Assembly: GCA_964450435.1 (NCBI GenBank)
Contig: CAYVCX010000002.1
Location: 1-64,000 of the forward strand
Length of the DNA: 64,000 nucleotides
Source of the DNA: SKLM01 sp964450435
GTDB lineage: Bacteria; Chloroflexota; Anaerolineae; B4-G1
Direction: 5' to 3'
The translations under genes were made by a program, and so were the position numbers. The notes under the pieces are model-generated. The model searched no databases. It was not told where the DNA came from and saw only the letters and a list, made by a program, of their open reading frames with translations. Positions 24,742 through 33,097 of this stretch are shown one piece after another. Numbering within the stretch: position 1 is the first letter of the stretch; each line of letters starts with the position of its first letter.

Positions 24742-25152
24742 CTACTCCTCTGGTTCGGCATAGGCGTGGTGAATCCCCCGATCTTCACGCTGGCGGAACG
24801 TCTCCTGGAGCTTCTCGCCCATGCTCGCCCCGAAGCGATACTGGAAAGGCCACATGCTGCGGCGGTGCGAAATGCCCACCCGGTCGCCGTCCTGGAGCTC
24901 TGTCTCGCGGTCCGCGCCCACGCCGGGCATTGCCGCCAGCTTCCCGTTGATGAACGTGATGCCTTTATCCTCGGGCGGGAGCTTCAGGTAGTCGAGCAGG
25001 TCCTGCATCCTGCTGCCCTCTGGCAGTTCCAGATGGAGCTCGGCGTGGCTCCCCTGTACGCTGCGCTCCCGCACCATATCCGCTCCTACCTCGTTCCCGT
25101 AGCGGGAGATCGGCCCGTACAACCAGACCTCGAGTCTTATGGTGTCGTTCAC
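24742..25152 (-). CDS. MoaD/ThiS-family beta-grasp protein
   Basis: 136 residues from a GTG at 25152 that follows GAGGAAGG by 5 bases. Residues about 5-100 look like a MoaD/ThiS ubiquitin-like fold (IRLEVWLYGPISRYG, HLELPEGSRMQDLLDYLKLP, INGKLAAMPG, LQDGDRVGISH). Typical MoaD ends in Gly-Gly for thiocarboxylation. Here the chain continues about 35 residues past the fold with no terminal GG, ending in an acidic tail, so classical sulfur transfer is doubtful unless it is processed. Neighbouring aor suggests tungsten/molybdenum cofactor or a regulatory partner of AOR. It follows mutS2 by 45 bases on the same strand. Confidence 0.7.
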   Translation of the reverse strand: MNDTIRLEVWLYGPISRYGNEVGADMVRERSVQGSHAELHLELPEGSRMQDLLDYLKLPPEDKGITFINGKLAAMPGVGADRETELQDGDRVGISHRRSMWPFQYRFGASMGEKLQETFRQREDRGIHHAYAEPEE

Positions 25153-25197
25153 GTTGCCTTCCTCTGTCAATGCTGTCAATGCTGTGATCGCCCTCTG

Positions 25198-27591
25198 TTA
25201 CCGCTCGACGGTGCTGACCACGGTGACGCCCTCGCCACCCTCCCGGTAATCGGCCCCCTCGTAGTCCCTGACCAGAGGGTGGTTGGCGAGGAAATCACGG
25301 ATCCCTCGTCGCAGGGCACCGGTGCCTTTCCCGTGGATGATGCGTACCTCCGGCACGCCAGCCCGCATGGCCTGGTCCAGGTAGCGATCCAGCTCCCTCA
25401 GCGACTCCTCGACGGTCTGTCCCCGGAGATCGATGTCGCGACCCGGCGATGCCGGTCTATCCGTGCTCACCCGGGCTGTCTCGGGGACCGGTTCTGGCTC
25501 CTCCCCCTCCCGCAGCTCCAGTGCCGTGACGCTCACCTGCGTCCGGGCTCGTCCAACCTGGACCTCGGCCTCTCCATCGTCGACCTGGAGGACCTCACCC
25601 TTGGAGTTCAGCGGGCGCACCCACACGGTGTCCCCGGGCCGGATGGGACGCTTGAGCCCTTCCTCGGGAGCTTCGTCCCCCCGTGGAAACGCGGGCGGCT
25701 CCAGCGGCTTCGCCGTCGGCATTTCCTTCTCCAGCGATTTCAGCTTCTCCTCGACGGCGCTGACCCCCTCTAGTGGCGCAGCCGCAGCCCTCAGGCGACT
25801 TCGCAGTTGGCGCACCTCGGCCTGGAGCCTCTCCAGGGTCTCTTCAGCCTCCCGGCGTGCTTCGCGGAGGATTTCCTCTCGCTCTTCCTCGATAGCCGCC
25901 AGACGCTCGCGCAGTTCAGCGGTCACGTGCCTTGCCTCAGCCCGCGCCGTGTGAGCCTCCTGCCGCTCTCCTGCCATCTCCGTGCGGAGCCGGTGAATGT
26001 CGTCCAGCATATCCTGGGTCCGCCGGTCCTCGGGGGAGACCATCCTGTGTGCTTCTTCGACGATCGTCTCCGGCATCCTCAGCCGTCGGGCGATGGTCAG
26101 CGCATTGGAGCGTCCCGGCAGCCCTATGGTCAGCCGGTAGGTTGGACTGAGCGTCTCCGCATCGAACTCGACCGAGGCGTTCCGCACGCCCGGAGTCAGT
26201 TGAGCGTAGGTCTTCAACTCCGGATAGTGCGTGGCGACGAACGTCGTCGATCCCCGTTTCCGGAAGTGCTCGAGCAGCGCCCGCGCCAGCGCCGACCCCT
26301 CGGCCGGATCGGTGCCGGCTCCCAGCTCGTCCAGCAGCACCAGACTGCGCGCATCGGCGCGGTCCAGGAACGAGATGATGTTCGTCATATGCGCGGAGAA
26401 CGTGGAGAGGTTCTGTTCGATCGACTGTTCGTCGCCGATATCGGCGAAGACCCCCTCGAAGGGCGAGAGCGCCGAGCCTGACTCAGCCGGGATGTGAAGC
26501 CCCGTCTGGGCCATGAGGGTCAGTAAGCCCACCGTCTTCAGGCTTACCGTCTTACCTCCGGTGTTTGGGCCCGTGATGACCAGCACGTGGGTTTCCTCGT
26601 CCAGGGCCACGTTGATGGGTACCACCTCTTCTGGATCCAGCAGGGGATGACGCGCGCCCAGGAGGTGGACCGTTGAACCGGGGTGGCCGTCCGTCCGCTC
26701 GGAAAAGGGGACCAGCTCCGGCTTGGAACCGTCAATAGAGTCGGCGTACTTCGCCTTGGCGAACGCCACATCGAGCTCCGCCAGCGCCCCCACCGTCTCG
26801 TCGATTGCCTCTGCGCGCTCGCCGATCTGTCCCGAGAGGGTGGCCAGGATGCGCCGAATCTCTTCCTCCTCCTCCAGCTGGAGCTCGCGCCAGGCGTTGT
26901 TCAGGTCGACCACAGACAGCGGCTCGATGAACAGCGTCACCCCCGACGACGACCGGTCGTGAGTCACCCCGGGAATCTTGTCCTTGAACTGTGACTTGAT
27001 AGGAATGACGTAACGGCCTTCTCGCCGGGTGATGATCGCTTCCTGAAGGTACGAGGCGTTCTGCGACGCGCTGATGATGTTCTCCAGCTTGCTCTGGATG
27101 CGACCGTGAGCGATGTCCACCTCGCGGCGGATGCGGCCCAACGCGGGAGAGGCCGCGTCACGGACGCCGCCCCGCTCGTCGATGCAGCGGTTGATCTCCT
27201 CGATGAGGTCCTGGCAGGGCCGGATGCGCCCGGCTATGCGGGCCAAGTGCGGAAACTGATGCTCCAGCCGGGTGAGCGCCCGATGCAGCCTCCGCCCGGC
27301 GGCCAGGGTGTCGCGCACGTCCAGCAGATCCCCCGCAGGCAGAACCTGCCCCCGTTGGGCAGCAGCCGTCAGCGGCCGTAAGTCGTGGGCGCCGCCGACC
27401 GAGGTGCCCGGCCTTTCCTCCAGAAGGACGCGAGCCTCGCCGGTCGTCGCCAGCCTCGCCTCGATCTGACCGTAATCCGATGTCGGCTCGAGGGCCAGGG
27501 CCTGTTCCTCACCGACCGAGAAGCTGGTATGCGTCGCCAGGGTGCGCAGGATCTTCGGGTACTCCAGGGTAGAGAGGTGTTTCTGGTTCAC
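25198..27591 (-). CDS. mutS2: MutS2-type endonuclease
   Basis: 797 residues, the usual MutS2 length. The core and clamp (about 1-320) lack the MutS mismatch-binding domain. The ATPase has Walker A GPNTGGKT near 342-349, LLDELGAGTDP (Walker B) and STTFVATHYPELK. A long coiled coil covers about 505-620, then a KOW-like stretch, and a C-terminal Smr nuclease domain lies at about 715-797 (DLRGQTVEESLRELDRYLDQ, VRIIHGKGTGALR). MutS2 limits recombination; in some bacteria it also acts on collided ribosomes through Smr. The start is GTG (27591), overlapping the cvpA stop by 4 bases, matching the cvpA-mutS2 pairing known from Firmicutes. Confidence 0.93.
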   Translation of the reverse strand: MNQKHLSTLEYPKILRTLATHTSFSVGEEQALALEPTSDYGQIEARLATTGEARVLLEERPGTSVGGAHDLRPLTAAAQRGQVLPAGDLLDVRDTLAAGRRLHRALTRLEHQFPHLARIAGRIRPCQDLIEEINRCIDERGGVRDAASPALGRIRREVDIAHGRIQSKLENIISASQNASYLQEAIITRREGRYVIPIKSQFKDKIPGVTHDRSSSGVTLFIEPLSVVDLNNAWRELQLEEEEEIRRILATLSGQIGERAEAIDETVGALAELDVAFAKAKYADSIDGSKPELVPFSERTDGHPGSTVHLLGARHPLLDPEEVVPINVALDEETHVLVITGPNTGGKTVSLKTVGLLTLMAQTGLHIPAESGSALSPFEGVFADIGDEQSIEQNLSTFSAHMTNIISFLDRADARSLVLLDELGAGTDPAEGSALARALLEHFRKRGSTTFVATHYPELKTYAQLTPGVRNASVEFDAETLSPTYRLTIGLPGRSNALTIARRLRMPETIVEEAHRMVSPEDRRTQDMLDDIHRLRTEMAGERQEAHTARAEARHVTAELRERLAAIEEEREEILREARREAEETLERLQAEVRQLRSRLRAAAAPLEGVSAVEEKLKSLEKEMPTAKPLEPPAFPRGDEAPEEGLKRPIRPGDTVWVRPLNSKGEVLQVDDGEAEVQVGRARTQVSVTALELREGEEPEPVPETARVSTDRPASPGRDIDLRGQTVEESLRELDRYLDQAMRAGVPEVRIIHGKGTGALRRGIRDFLANHPLVRDYEGADYREGGEGVTVVSTVER

Positions 27592-28262
27592 GAAAGGTCC
27601 AGATCGTAGGCGTAGATCCCCGGCGGTCGGCCCGGGAACCAGAAGGACTGCCCCCGGTAGTGCAGTCTCAGTACACGGTTGAGCGGACGGCGCAGGGAAG
27701 CCTGGTCGTGAGCGGGGCGGCTGGCGACCCCGTAGCCGATGGTGTTGAACGCCAGCGCGGCGACCAGAACCCCGATGGCGAGGTAGACCAGCGCCCCGCC
27801 GACCCGGTCCATAGGGCCCAGGAACGATACGTGCGTGTTCTCAAAGGAGGCACGGAACAGCAGCTCCAGAACGACCCAGAGGAGGACGGCGAAGATAGCG
27901 AAGGAGAGCGCCAGGGCCGAGTAGTCGACTGTCCCGGCGGGGGCCCTGCTCAAGCCCACTGTCCCCAGGATGTTGAGAAAGCTCCGTGCGTAGGGTGTCG
28001 GTACCGGGTAGAAGCTCGCTGCCATCCCCGTCGCCAGGTACACCGCGAGGGCGGTCATGAGGCCCCCGATAATCGTGCGCATCGTGCCGTAGGCTGCGAA
28101 GCTGACGATGACGAACAGCATCGCTACATCTATACCGCGCAGCTCACGAGGGCCCAGGAAGTAATAGGCGACGATGCCTATCACACCCAGGGTCGCTATC
28201 ACCAGGGCTGTGATTCCCCTGCCTTCTACTGTCTCCCGTGGGGCTTTTTCGAGCAGAGTCAT
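27588..28262 (-). CDS. cvpA: CvpA-family integral membrane protein
   Basis: 224 residues with four or five membrane segments (about 17-36, 45-65, 67-85, 115-137 and 150-175) and a basic, soluble C-terminal tail. CvpA is linked to colicin V production and envelope homeostasis in enterobacteria and is commonly found next to mutS2 elsewhere; sequence similarity is weak, so the call leans on topology and context. CAGGAGAG precedes the ATG. The stop overlaps the mutS2 GTG (GTGA), so the two are translationally coupled. Confidence 0.7.
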   Translation of the reverse strand: MTLLEKAPRETVEGRGITALVIATLGVIGIVAYYFLGPRELRGIDVAMLFVIVSFAAYGTMRTIIGGLMTALAVYLATGMAASFYPVPTPYARSFLNILGTVGLSRAPAGTVDYSALALSFAIFAVLLWVVLELLFRASFENTHVSFLGPMDRVGGALVYLAIGVLVAALAFNTIGYGVASRPAHDQASLRRPLNRVLRLHYRGQSFWFPGRPPGIYAYDLDLS

Positions 28263-28386
28263 GGTTCTCTCCTGTACGGTAGTGTACCGACGAACGGGAC
28301 GATGCCTGGTGGGTGTGTTGCCTTGGACGTTTGCCGCGTCACGTCACGGCGTCGAGCTTCTCCTTCTGAGCCCGCGATGTGCCACA

Positions 28387-28414
28387 ACTATAGCACAGGG
28401 TGGGTGGGTAGCAA
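28387..28414 (-). promoter_or_regulatory. Promoter of cvpA-mutS2
   Basis: Reading leftward, TTGCTA (28414-28409), 16-base spacer, TATAGT (28392-28387). This leaves a leader of about 118 bases before the cvpA ATG. Confidence 0.6.
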
Positions 28415-28589
28415 GTTCACCCGCCGGGCCAGACCTGCAACCTGGACAGCTACTCTGAGACAATCCGTCCTGCGGATGCACGGGCCAGGATGCAACAGGC
28501 CGGTCTTCCTGTTATGCCGGGTTGACCCGTGGGGCGCGACCTGGACGTCGGCGGCGCGCACCGCTGAGTATGCAGGCACCCCCATCATC

Positions 28590-28740
28590 CTATGCCAGCC
28601 GGAGCGAAGCGGAGGGGACGAATGTCGCGCGGCTGCGTCAACCCCGCCGCGATGGCATTCCTCGCTCGCGCCAGTCGCTCCGGATGGTCATTCCAACATG
28701 GGAATCGGTGATACCAACTCAGGTCGAGCGGGAAGCGTGG
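28590..28740. repeat. Decayed intergenic repeat text
   Basis: The spacer 28415-28770 has no gene. At 28596-28680, CCGGAGCGAAGCGGAGG and GCATTCCTCGCTCGCGCCAG with TCGCTCCGG form loose inverted repeats, and GTCATTCC follows at about 28689. Word content resembles the interior of the MITE-like element, so this may be an old fragment. Confidence 0.35.
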
Positions 28741-28770
28741 GCCGGGAAGGGATGAAACCGCAAGAGAAAA

Positions 28771-28806
28771 GGGACGGCCCGTCGTCCGAGTAAGACGGGC
28801 CGTCCC
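28771..28806 (-). terminator. Intrinsic terminator of the leftward folD gene
   Basis: A perfect 13-bp stem (GGGACGGCCCGTC / GACGGGCCGTCCC) with a 10-base loop is followed, reading leftward, by TTTTCTCTT. It lies 51 bases past the folD stop. Confidence 0.85.
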
Positions 28807-28856
28807 TCCAGAATCTCCGCCGCAGGAGCGCCGCGGGGGCTAGTTCATCGCGCTGG

Positions 28857-29822
28857 TTACGAGCCGCTGGCCTGGCTTGCCTCTGTCCCCAGGCGCGTGG
28901 GGCTGACCGTTACCGTGGAGACGCGGCTTGCCTGCTTCAACCCCAGCTGAGCCTGGCGCTGCGCCGCTGTCATCGTGTTCCGCATCAGCATTGCGTTCGT
29001 CATCGGCCCCGTGCCTCCCGGTACGGGGGTGATGGCGCTGGCGATCTCCTTGACGTTCTCGAAGTCCACGTCCCCGACCCACTCCCCGTCCCTCTCCGCG
29101 AAGCCGAAGTCCAGGACCGTCGCGCCTTCCTTGACCATGTCGGCGGTGATCAAATGGGCCACGCCCGTGACACTGGCCAGGATATCCGCCTCTTCTGTCA
29201 TTGCAGACAGTGGCTTGGTGTGCAGGTCGCAGACCGTCACAGTAGCCCAGTGCCGGGTGAGCAGCAACGACAGCGGCTTTCCGATCAGATTGCTCGCCCC
29301 GACGATCACGGCCCGCTGTCCGTCGATGGTGACGTTATAGCGCTTCAATAGCTCCAGGCCGCCGAGGGGCGTGGCCGGCACGAAGTACGGGCCCACATTC
29401 TGCGGCTGATCGACGAAGGCCGCCCGGGCCAACCGTCCTGCGTTGAGCGGATGCGCGCCGTCGATGTCCTTTCCCGGGTCCAGAGCCTCGATCACGACCT
29501 CGGGGCGGATGCTCTCGGGCAGTGGCTGCTGGATGATGACCCCGTTGACCGTTTCATCGTTGTTCAGACTGCGAATCAAGCGCACCATCTCCTCCTCGCT
29601 GACGTCCGAGGGGCGTGTGTGACCGACGAAGGTGATGCCCACCTTGTTGCAGGTGCGCTCGATCATTCCGGCGTAGCTCACGGAGGCCGGATCATCACCG
29701 GCGCGAACCAGTGCCAGCGTCGGAGCGGCGTCGTACTTGGACTGATATGACTTCACCTCTTGCTTGATCTCGTTTAGAATCTCTTTCGATACCTTCCGAC
29801 CGTCTAGGATCTTGGCGCTCAT
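28857..29822 (-). CDS. FolD homologue lacking the catalytic lysine (methylene-THF dehydrogenase-like)
   Basis: 321 residues from ATG 29822 (GGGAGGAAG upstream). Both FolD domains are present: N-terminal catalytic (about 1-125) and the NAD(P) Rossmann (about 140-290, VIVGASNLIGKPLSLLL), closing with ITPVPGGTGPMT. In bifunctional FolD the motif Y-x-x-x-K supplies the lysine needed for cyclohydrolase; here it is Tyr50 with Ile54. Gln98 and Asp121 are kept at canonical spacing. It may therefore be a dehydrogenase only, or work on a different folate step. A Ser/Thr-rich tail of about 30 residues follows the family end. Monocistronic, with a 3' terminator. It is one of three folD-type genes here. 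Confidence 0.85.
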   Translation of the reverse strand: MSAKILDGRKVSKEILNEIKQEVKSYQSKYDAAPTLALVRAGDDPASVSYAGMIERTCNKVGITFVGHTRPSDVSEEEMVRLIRSLNNDETVNGVIIQQPLPESIRPEVVIEALDPGKDIDGAHPLNAGRLARAAFVDQPQNVGPYFVPATPLGGLELLKRYNVTIDGQRAVIVGASNLIGKPLSLLLTRHWATVTVCDLHTKPLSAMTEEADILASVTGVAHLITADMVKEGATVLDFGFAERDGEWVGDVDFENVKEIASAITPVPGGTGPMTNAMLMRNTMTAAQRQAQLGLKQASRVSTVTVSPTRLGTEASQASGS

Positions 29823-29888
29823 TTCTTCCTCCCTGTGTGATAATTCGCGACCTCTGTGTCGCCTGCTCTCATTCCCTGTTTCGACCAC

Positions 29889-29917
29889 ATCCTATCATGC
29901 CGCCGTGCTCCTGTCAT
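29889..29917 (-). promoter_or_regulatory. Probable promoter of the leftward folD homologue
   Basis: Reading leftward, ATGACA (29917-29912), 17-base spacer, TAGGAT (29894-29889), giving a leader of about 60 bases. Confidence 0.45.
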
Positions 29918-30046
29918 CGGCTGAAATATCCATCTTTCTCCTGTGGCTTACCTCTGCGAGAAACACGCGAGCCTGCCGCTGCCCAGACAGCCATTCTGCA
30001 TAGTAAGCCTGGCCGACCCCCGTAGCCTGACGTAGGCCAAATAGCG

Positions 30047-30405
30047 TACTACTACAACCGCCCAGTAGCAATCAGAGTTTCTGGGCGGCCGAGGAGCGCC
30101 CACGTGTGAGGTATCCGTGGCCAGCGCGAGCGAGATTCCTCGTCGCTCCGGTAGCTGCCCTTCCTGCGCTCCTCCTAAGACACTGATCACCGAGAACCGT
30201 CACTCCGATCTGGCACCGCGATGCCGTCATTCCGAGCGAGCGTAGCGAGTCGAGGAATCTCGCGCTTGCTGGCAACGAGATTCCTCCGCTACACTCCGCT
30301 GTGCTCCGTTCTGGTCGGAATGACGCAGGTGGCGGTTTCTTGCCTAGTGAGTGGCGTGCCAGCGCCATAGAGCAACTCGGAATGACAGATGCGGTTGTAG
30401 TGGTA
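30047..30405. repeat. MITE-like dispersed element, copy 2
   Basis: 359 bp with terminal inverted repeats TACTACTACAACCGC (30047-30061) and GCGGTTGTAGTGGTA (30391-30405). It matches copy 1 (3462-3819) over nearly its whole length, including CTGATCACCGAGAACCGTCA and the GCTGGCAACGAGATTCCTCC block, with small substitutions and balanced indels. It fills the 29930-30450 spacer between divergent folD and the response-regulator gene. No protein is encoded. Confidence 0.75.
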
Positions 30406-30460
30406 GGTGGAGGCCACGACGAACTGTCCACATAAGCGGTTGGCCGGCAAGCCAAACAGT

Positions 30461-30489
30461 TTGCGCATCCATGCGCAGGATGATATAAT
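30461..30489 (+). promoter_or_regulatory. Promoter and dyad operator of the first response-regulator gene
   Basis: TTGCGC (30461-30466), 17-base spacer, TATAAT (30484-30489). The dyad GCGCAT-CC-ATGCGC (30463-30476) overlaps the -35 and spacer, a position suited to a repressor or autoregulator. Confidence 0.65.
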
Positions 30490-30517
30490 CCGGTTGAAGG
30501 ACCTGCCTGCCACCGAG

Positions 30518-31192
30518 ATGAATACAGATACGATACGTGTTCTGTTAGCCGACGACCACGCCGTAGTCCGTCAGGGCACCCGAGAACTCCTGGAGCGCGA
30601 GGACGACATTGAGGTTGTCGCGGAGGCCAGCGATGGCAAAGAAGCTGTCCAACTGGCCGTCACGGAGCGACCTGATGTCGTGGTGATGGACTTCGCCATG
30701 CCGGAGCTCAACGGCATTGAGGCCACGAGACAGATCAAGGCCGTTGCCCCGGCGATCGCGATCCTCGTCCTGACCGCTTACGACAGCCATCAATACATCT
30801 TCGCTTTCCTGGAGGCGGGAGCAGCGGGCTACCTCCTCAAGGACGTGCGGGTGGACGAGTTGGTCGATGCGATTCGCGCTGTGCACGCCGGGGAGTCCAT
30901 CCTTCACCCGGCTATCGCGCGCAAAGTCATCGACCGCTTCGCCCGGCCCGAGGAACACGTCGTCACGGCACAGACCGCCTTCGATCAGCTCACGGAGCGA
31001 GAGCTGGAGGTTCTGCAGCTTGCCGCGAAAGGCAGCTCCAATCGGGAGATCGCGCGGGAGCTCACCATAAGTGTTCGTACCGTACAGAGCCACCTCACCA
31101 ACGTGTTCAACAAGATGGGCGTCGGCTCCCGCACTGAGGCAGTGGTGCACGCGCTCCGCAGAGGATGGATCACGCTCGAAGACACGCTGTGA
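30518..31192 (+). CDS. NarL/FixJ-type response regulator
   Basis: 224 residues. The receiver domain (about 5-120) has the acidic pair Asp12-Asp13, phosphoacceptor Asp58 (VVVMDFAMPEL), the conserved Thr in LVLTAYD and Lys in GYLLKDV. The C-terminal LuxR-type HTH (about 155-215) has LTERELEVLQLAAKGSSNRE and VRTVQSHLTNVFNKMG. Phosphorylated by a histidine kinase, it should bind DNA as a dimer. The start is the ATG at 30518, 22 bases after the predicted transcription start; the SD is weak. The adjacent HisKA_3 kinase gene, 271 bases on, is the obvious partner candidate. Confidence 0.9.
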   Translation: MNTDTIRVLLADDHAVVRQGTRELLEREDDIEVVAEASDGKEAVQLAVTERPDVVVMDFAMPELNGIEATRQIKAVAPAIAILVLTAYDSHQYIFAFLEAGAAGYLLKDVRVDELVDAIRAVHAGESILHPAIARKVIDRFARPEEHVVTAQTAFDQLTERELEVLQLAAKGSSNREIARELTISVRTVQSHLTNVFNKMGVGSRTEAVVHALRRGWITLEDTL

Positions 31193-31463
31193 GTGACCAC
31201 CGACCAGGAACGTCTGGGATCTGGGCCGGGCCCCTGATGAGCGCTTCTGAGAGCTGGTTGTGTGACAATGGGCTCTCGTGTCCTTCATTTGCGGCCGGCA
31301 GTGTCAGGACATCCGAGAGCGCTCTCGAGCAATCGCTACCCTATCTGGGGGAGTGGTCCGAGATTCTTTGCTTCCTCTGGTCGCAATGACTCTTTAACTG
31401 CCATAGATTGGCGGTGTTACGCCGGAGCTCCGTTCATCCCCCCGTGGGGGAGGGCCGTAGGCC
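31193..31463. other. Spacer without a gene, containing a repeat fragment
   Basis: Nothing coding is recognised. CCGAGATTCTTTGCTTCCTC followed by TGGTCGCAATGAC at about 31358-31390 resembles fragments of dispersed intergenic repeats of the CGAGATTC...AATGAC type. No convincing promoter for the following kinase gene was found. Confidence 0.35.
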
Positions 31464-33077
31464 ATGCGCAAGAAAGACACGCAGCACAACCACCGACGTG
31501 CCGGCCGGGACACCGTGTCCCGTCTGGAGACCATCCACGAGGTCACGAGCGCGCTGACCCAGTCTTTTGACCTGGAACAGACCCTCGACGATATCCTGGA
31601 CAAGATCCTCGAGGTCCTCGGACTGGAGGCAGGTGCGATATACCTTCTGGATGAGGATGCACAGGGCCTCACGCTGGTCGCCCATCGCAACCTGCCGCCC
31701 GAGATCCCCGCTGAGCCCAACGGTGTCAAGTCGTCCCGCATGCTCGCCCGCCACGAGGAGCTGCAGTGCAAGCTGGCCGGGCCCTTGCGCGCCAAGGGCG
31801 AGATCAACGGTTTGCTCTTTGCGGGCGATCGCAGAACCTGCCCTATCCTGCGCCAGGACGAGGAGCTGTTGAACACCGTCTGCAATACCATGGGGGTCTT
31901 CGTCGAGAACGTGCGGCTCTACCAGGAACGAATGCACCAGCTAAAGGTGGAGCGTTCTGTCATAGAGGTGACCGAGGAAGTCACGTCCGAGCTTGAACTG
32001 GACCGCGTGCTTCCCAAGGTGATGGAGATCGCCGTCGACCTGGTTGGGGCGGACGGCGGCGTGATCGCTTTGCTGGACGAGGAAAGAAATGTCATCCGCT
32101 ATCCTTACGTTCACCACCTCTCGCCGGAGTTGGTCGATGTCACCGTCAGGAAGGGCGAAGGATTGTCCGGGCAGGTGATGACCACGGGGGAGCCGATGGT
32201 CATTGATGACTACGAAGCCTACCCCAACGCCGTTCCGGCCTTTGTGGAGGCCGGCCTCACCAGCGTCGTGACCGTGCCTGTCGTGAGCGGCGACAGGACC
32301 TTCGGTGCCCTCAGTGTCCTGAGCATCGACGAAGTCAGGGCTTTCTCGGAACGGGATGTGGCTCTGCTCAATGCCATCGGTCGCCAGGCCGGCATCGCCA
32401 TCGAGAACGCCTACCTCTACGAGAATATGCGCTTCTACGCTCGACAGATCACCCAGGCTCAGGAGAACGAGCGCCGGCGCATCGCCCGCGAGCTGCACGA
32501 TGACACAATTCAATCGCTGGTCGCGCTCTCGCGGCGGCTGGAGGCGCTGGCGACCTCCGATGACCTGCTCTCTCCGAAGGCTGCGGCCCGGGTTCACGAG
32601 CTGCAGGAGGCCACGGGAGACATGATGAGGAGGGTGCGCCGCTTCAGTCAGGATCTACGGCCCTCTATCCTGGACGATCTGGGCTTGCTGCCCGCGGTGG
32701 AGGAGCTGACGGCTGAACTGAACCGCCAGGATGGGCTGCAGGCCGGCCTGCGGGTGAAAGGCGAGGAAAGAAGGCTCTCATCCGAGATGGAGCTGATCTT
32801 GTTCCGTATTGTTCAGGAGGCTCTGAACAACGTCAGAAGGCATGCCGATGCGGACCACACCATCGTCACCGTCGCTTTCAGTGACGGTACGGTGAAAGTG
32901 ACAGTCGAGGATGACGGGAAGGGTTTCGACCCCCCCACGGTGGTGGACCATCCCACAACCGGCGGCAAGCTGGGGTTGATCGGGATGCACGAGCGGGCCC
33001 GGTTGTTGGGGGGATCCTTGACGGTGGAATCCGAACCTGGACAGGGGACGCGGGTCACCGTTAGCGCGCCGGCCTAG
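31464..33077 (+). CDS. GAF-GAF sensor histidine kinase (HisKA_3 / NarX-type)
   Basis: 537 residues, no membrane segment, so cytoplasmic. Two GAF domains (about 20-155 and 170-315) precede a HisKA_3 dimerisation domain with the phosphoacceptor His in ENERRRIARELHDDTIQSLV (about 335-350). The HATPase_c domain (about 430-535) has the N box EALNNVRRHA, the G1 box VEDDGKGFD and the G2 box LGLIGMHERARLLGG. It should phosphorylate NarL-type regulators such as the two encoded at 30518 and 34476. The GAF ligand is unknown: the first GAF has two Cys and the second none in a haem- or Fe-S-like array. The folD variant starts 20 bases after its stop, so they share a transcript. Confidence 0.9.
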   Translation: MRKKDTQHNHRRAGRDTVSRLETIHEVTSALTQSFDLEQTLDDILDKILEVLGLEAGAIYLLDEDAQGLTLVAHRNLPPEIPAEPNGVKSSRMLARHEELQCKLAGPLRAKGEINGLLFAGDRRTCPILRQDEELLNTVCNTMGVFVENVRLYQERMHQLKVERSVIEVTEEVTSELELDRVLPKVMEIAVDLVGADGGVIALLDEERNVIRYPYVHHLSPELVDVTVRKGEGLSGQVMTTGEPMVIDDYEAYPNAVPAFVEAGLTSVVTVPVVSGDRTFGALSVLSIDEVRAFSERDVALLNAIGRQAGIAIENAYLYENMRFYARQITQAQENERRRIARELHDDTIQSLVALSRRLEALATSDDLLSPKAAARVHELQEATGDMMRRVRRFSQDLRPSILDDLGLLPAVEELTAELNRQDGLQAGLRVKGEERRLSSEMELILFRIVQEALNNVRRHADADHTIVTVAFSDGTVKVTVEDDGKGFDPPTVVDHPTTGGKLGLIGMHERARLLGGSLTVESEPGQGTRVTVSAPA

Positions 33078-33097
33078 CAGTGAGAAGGAGATGGAGA

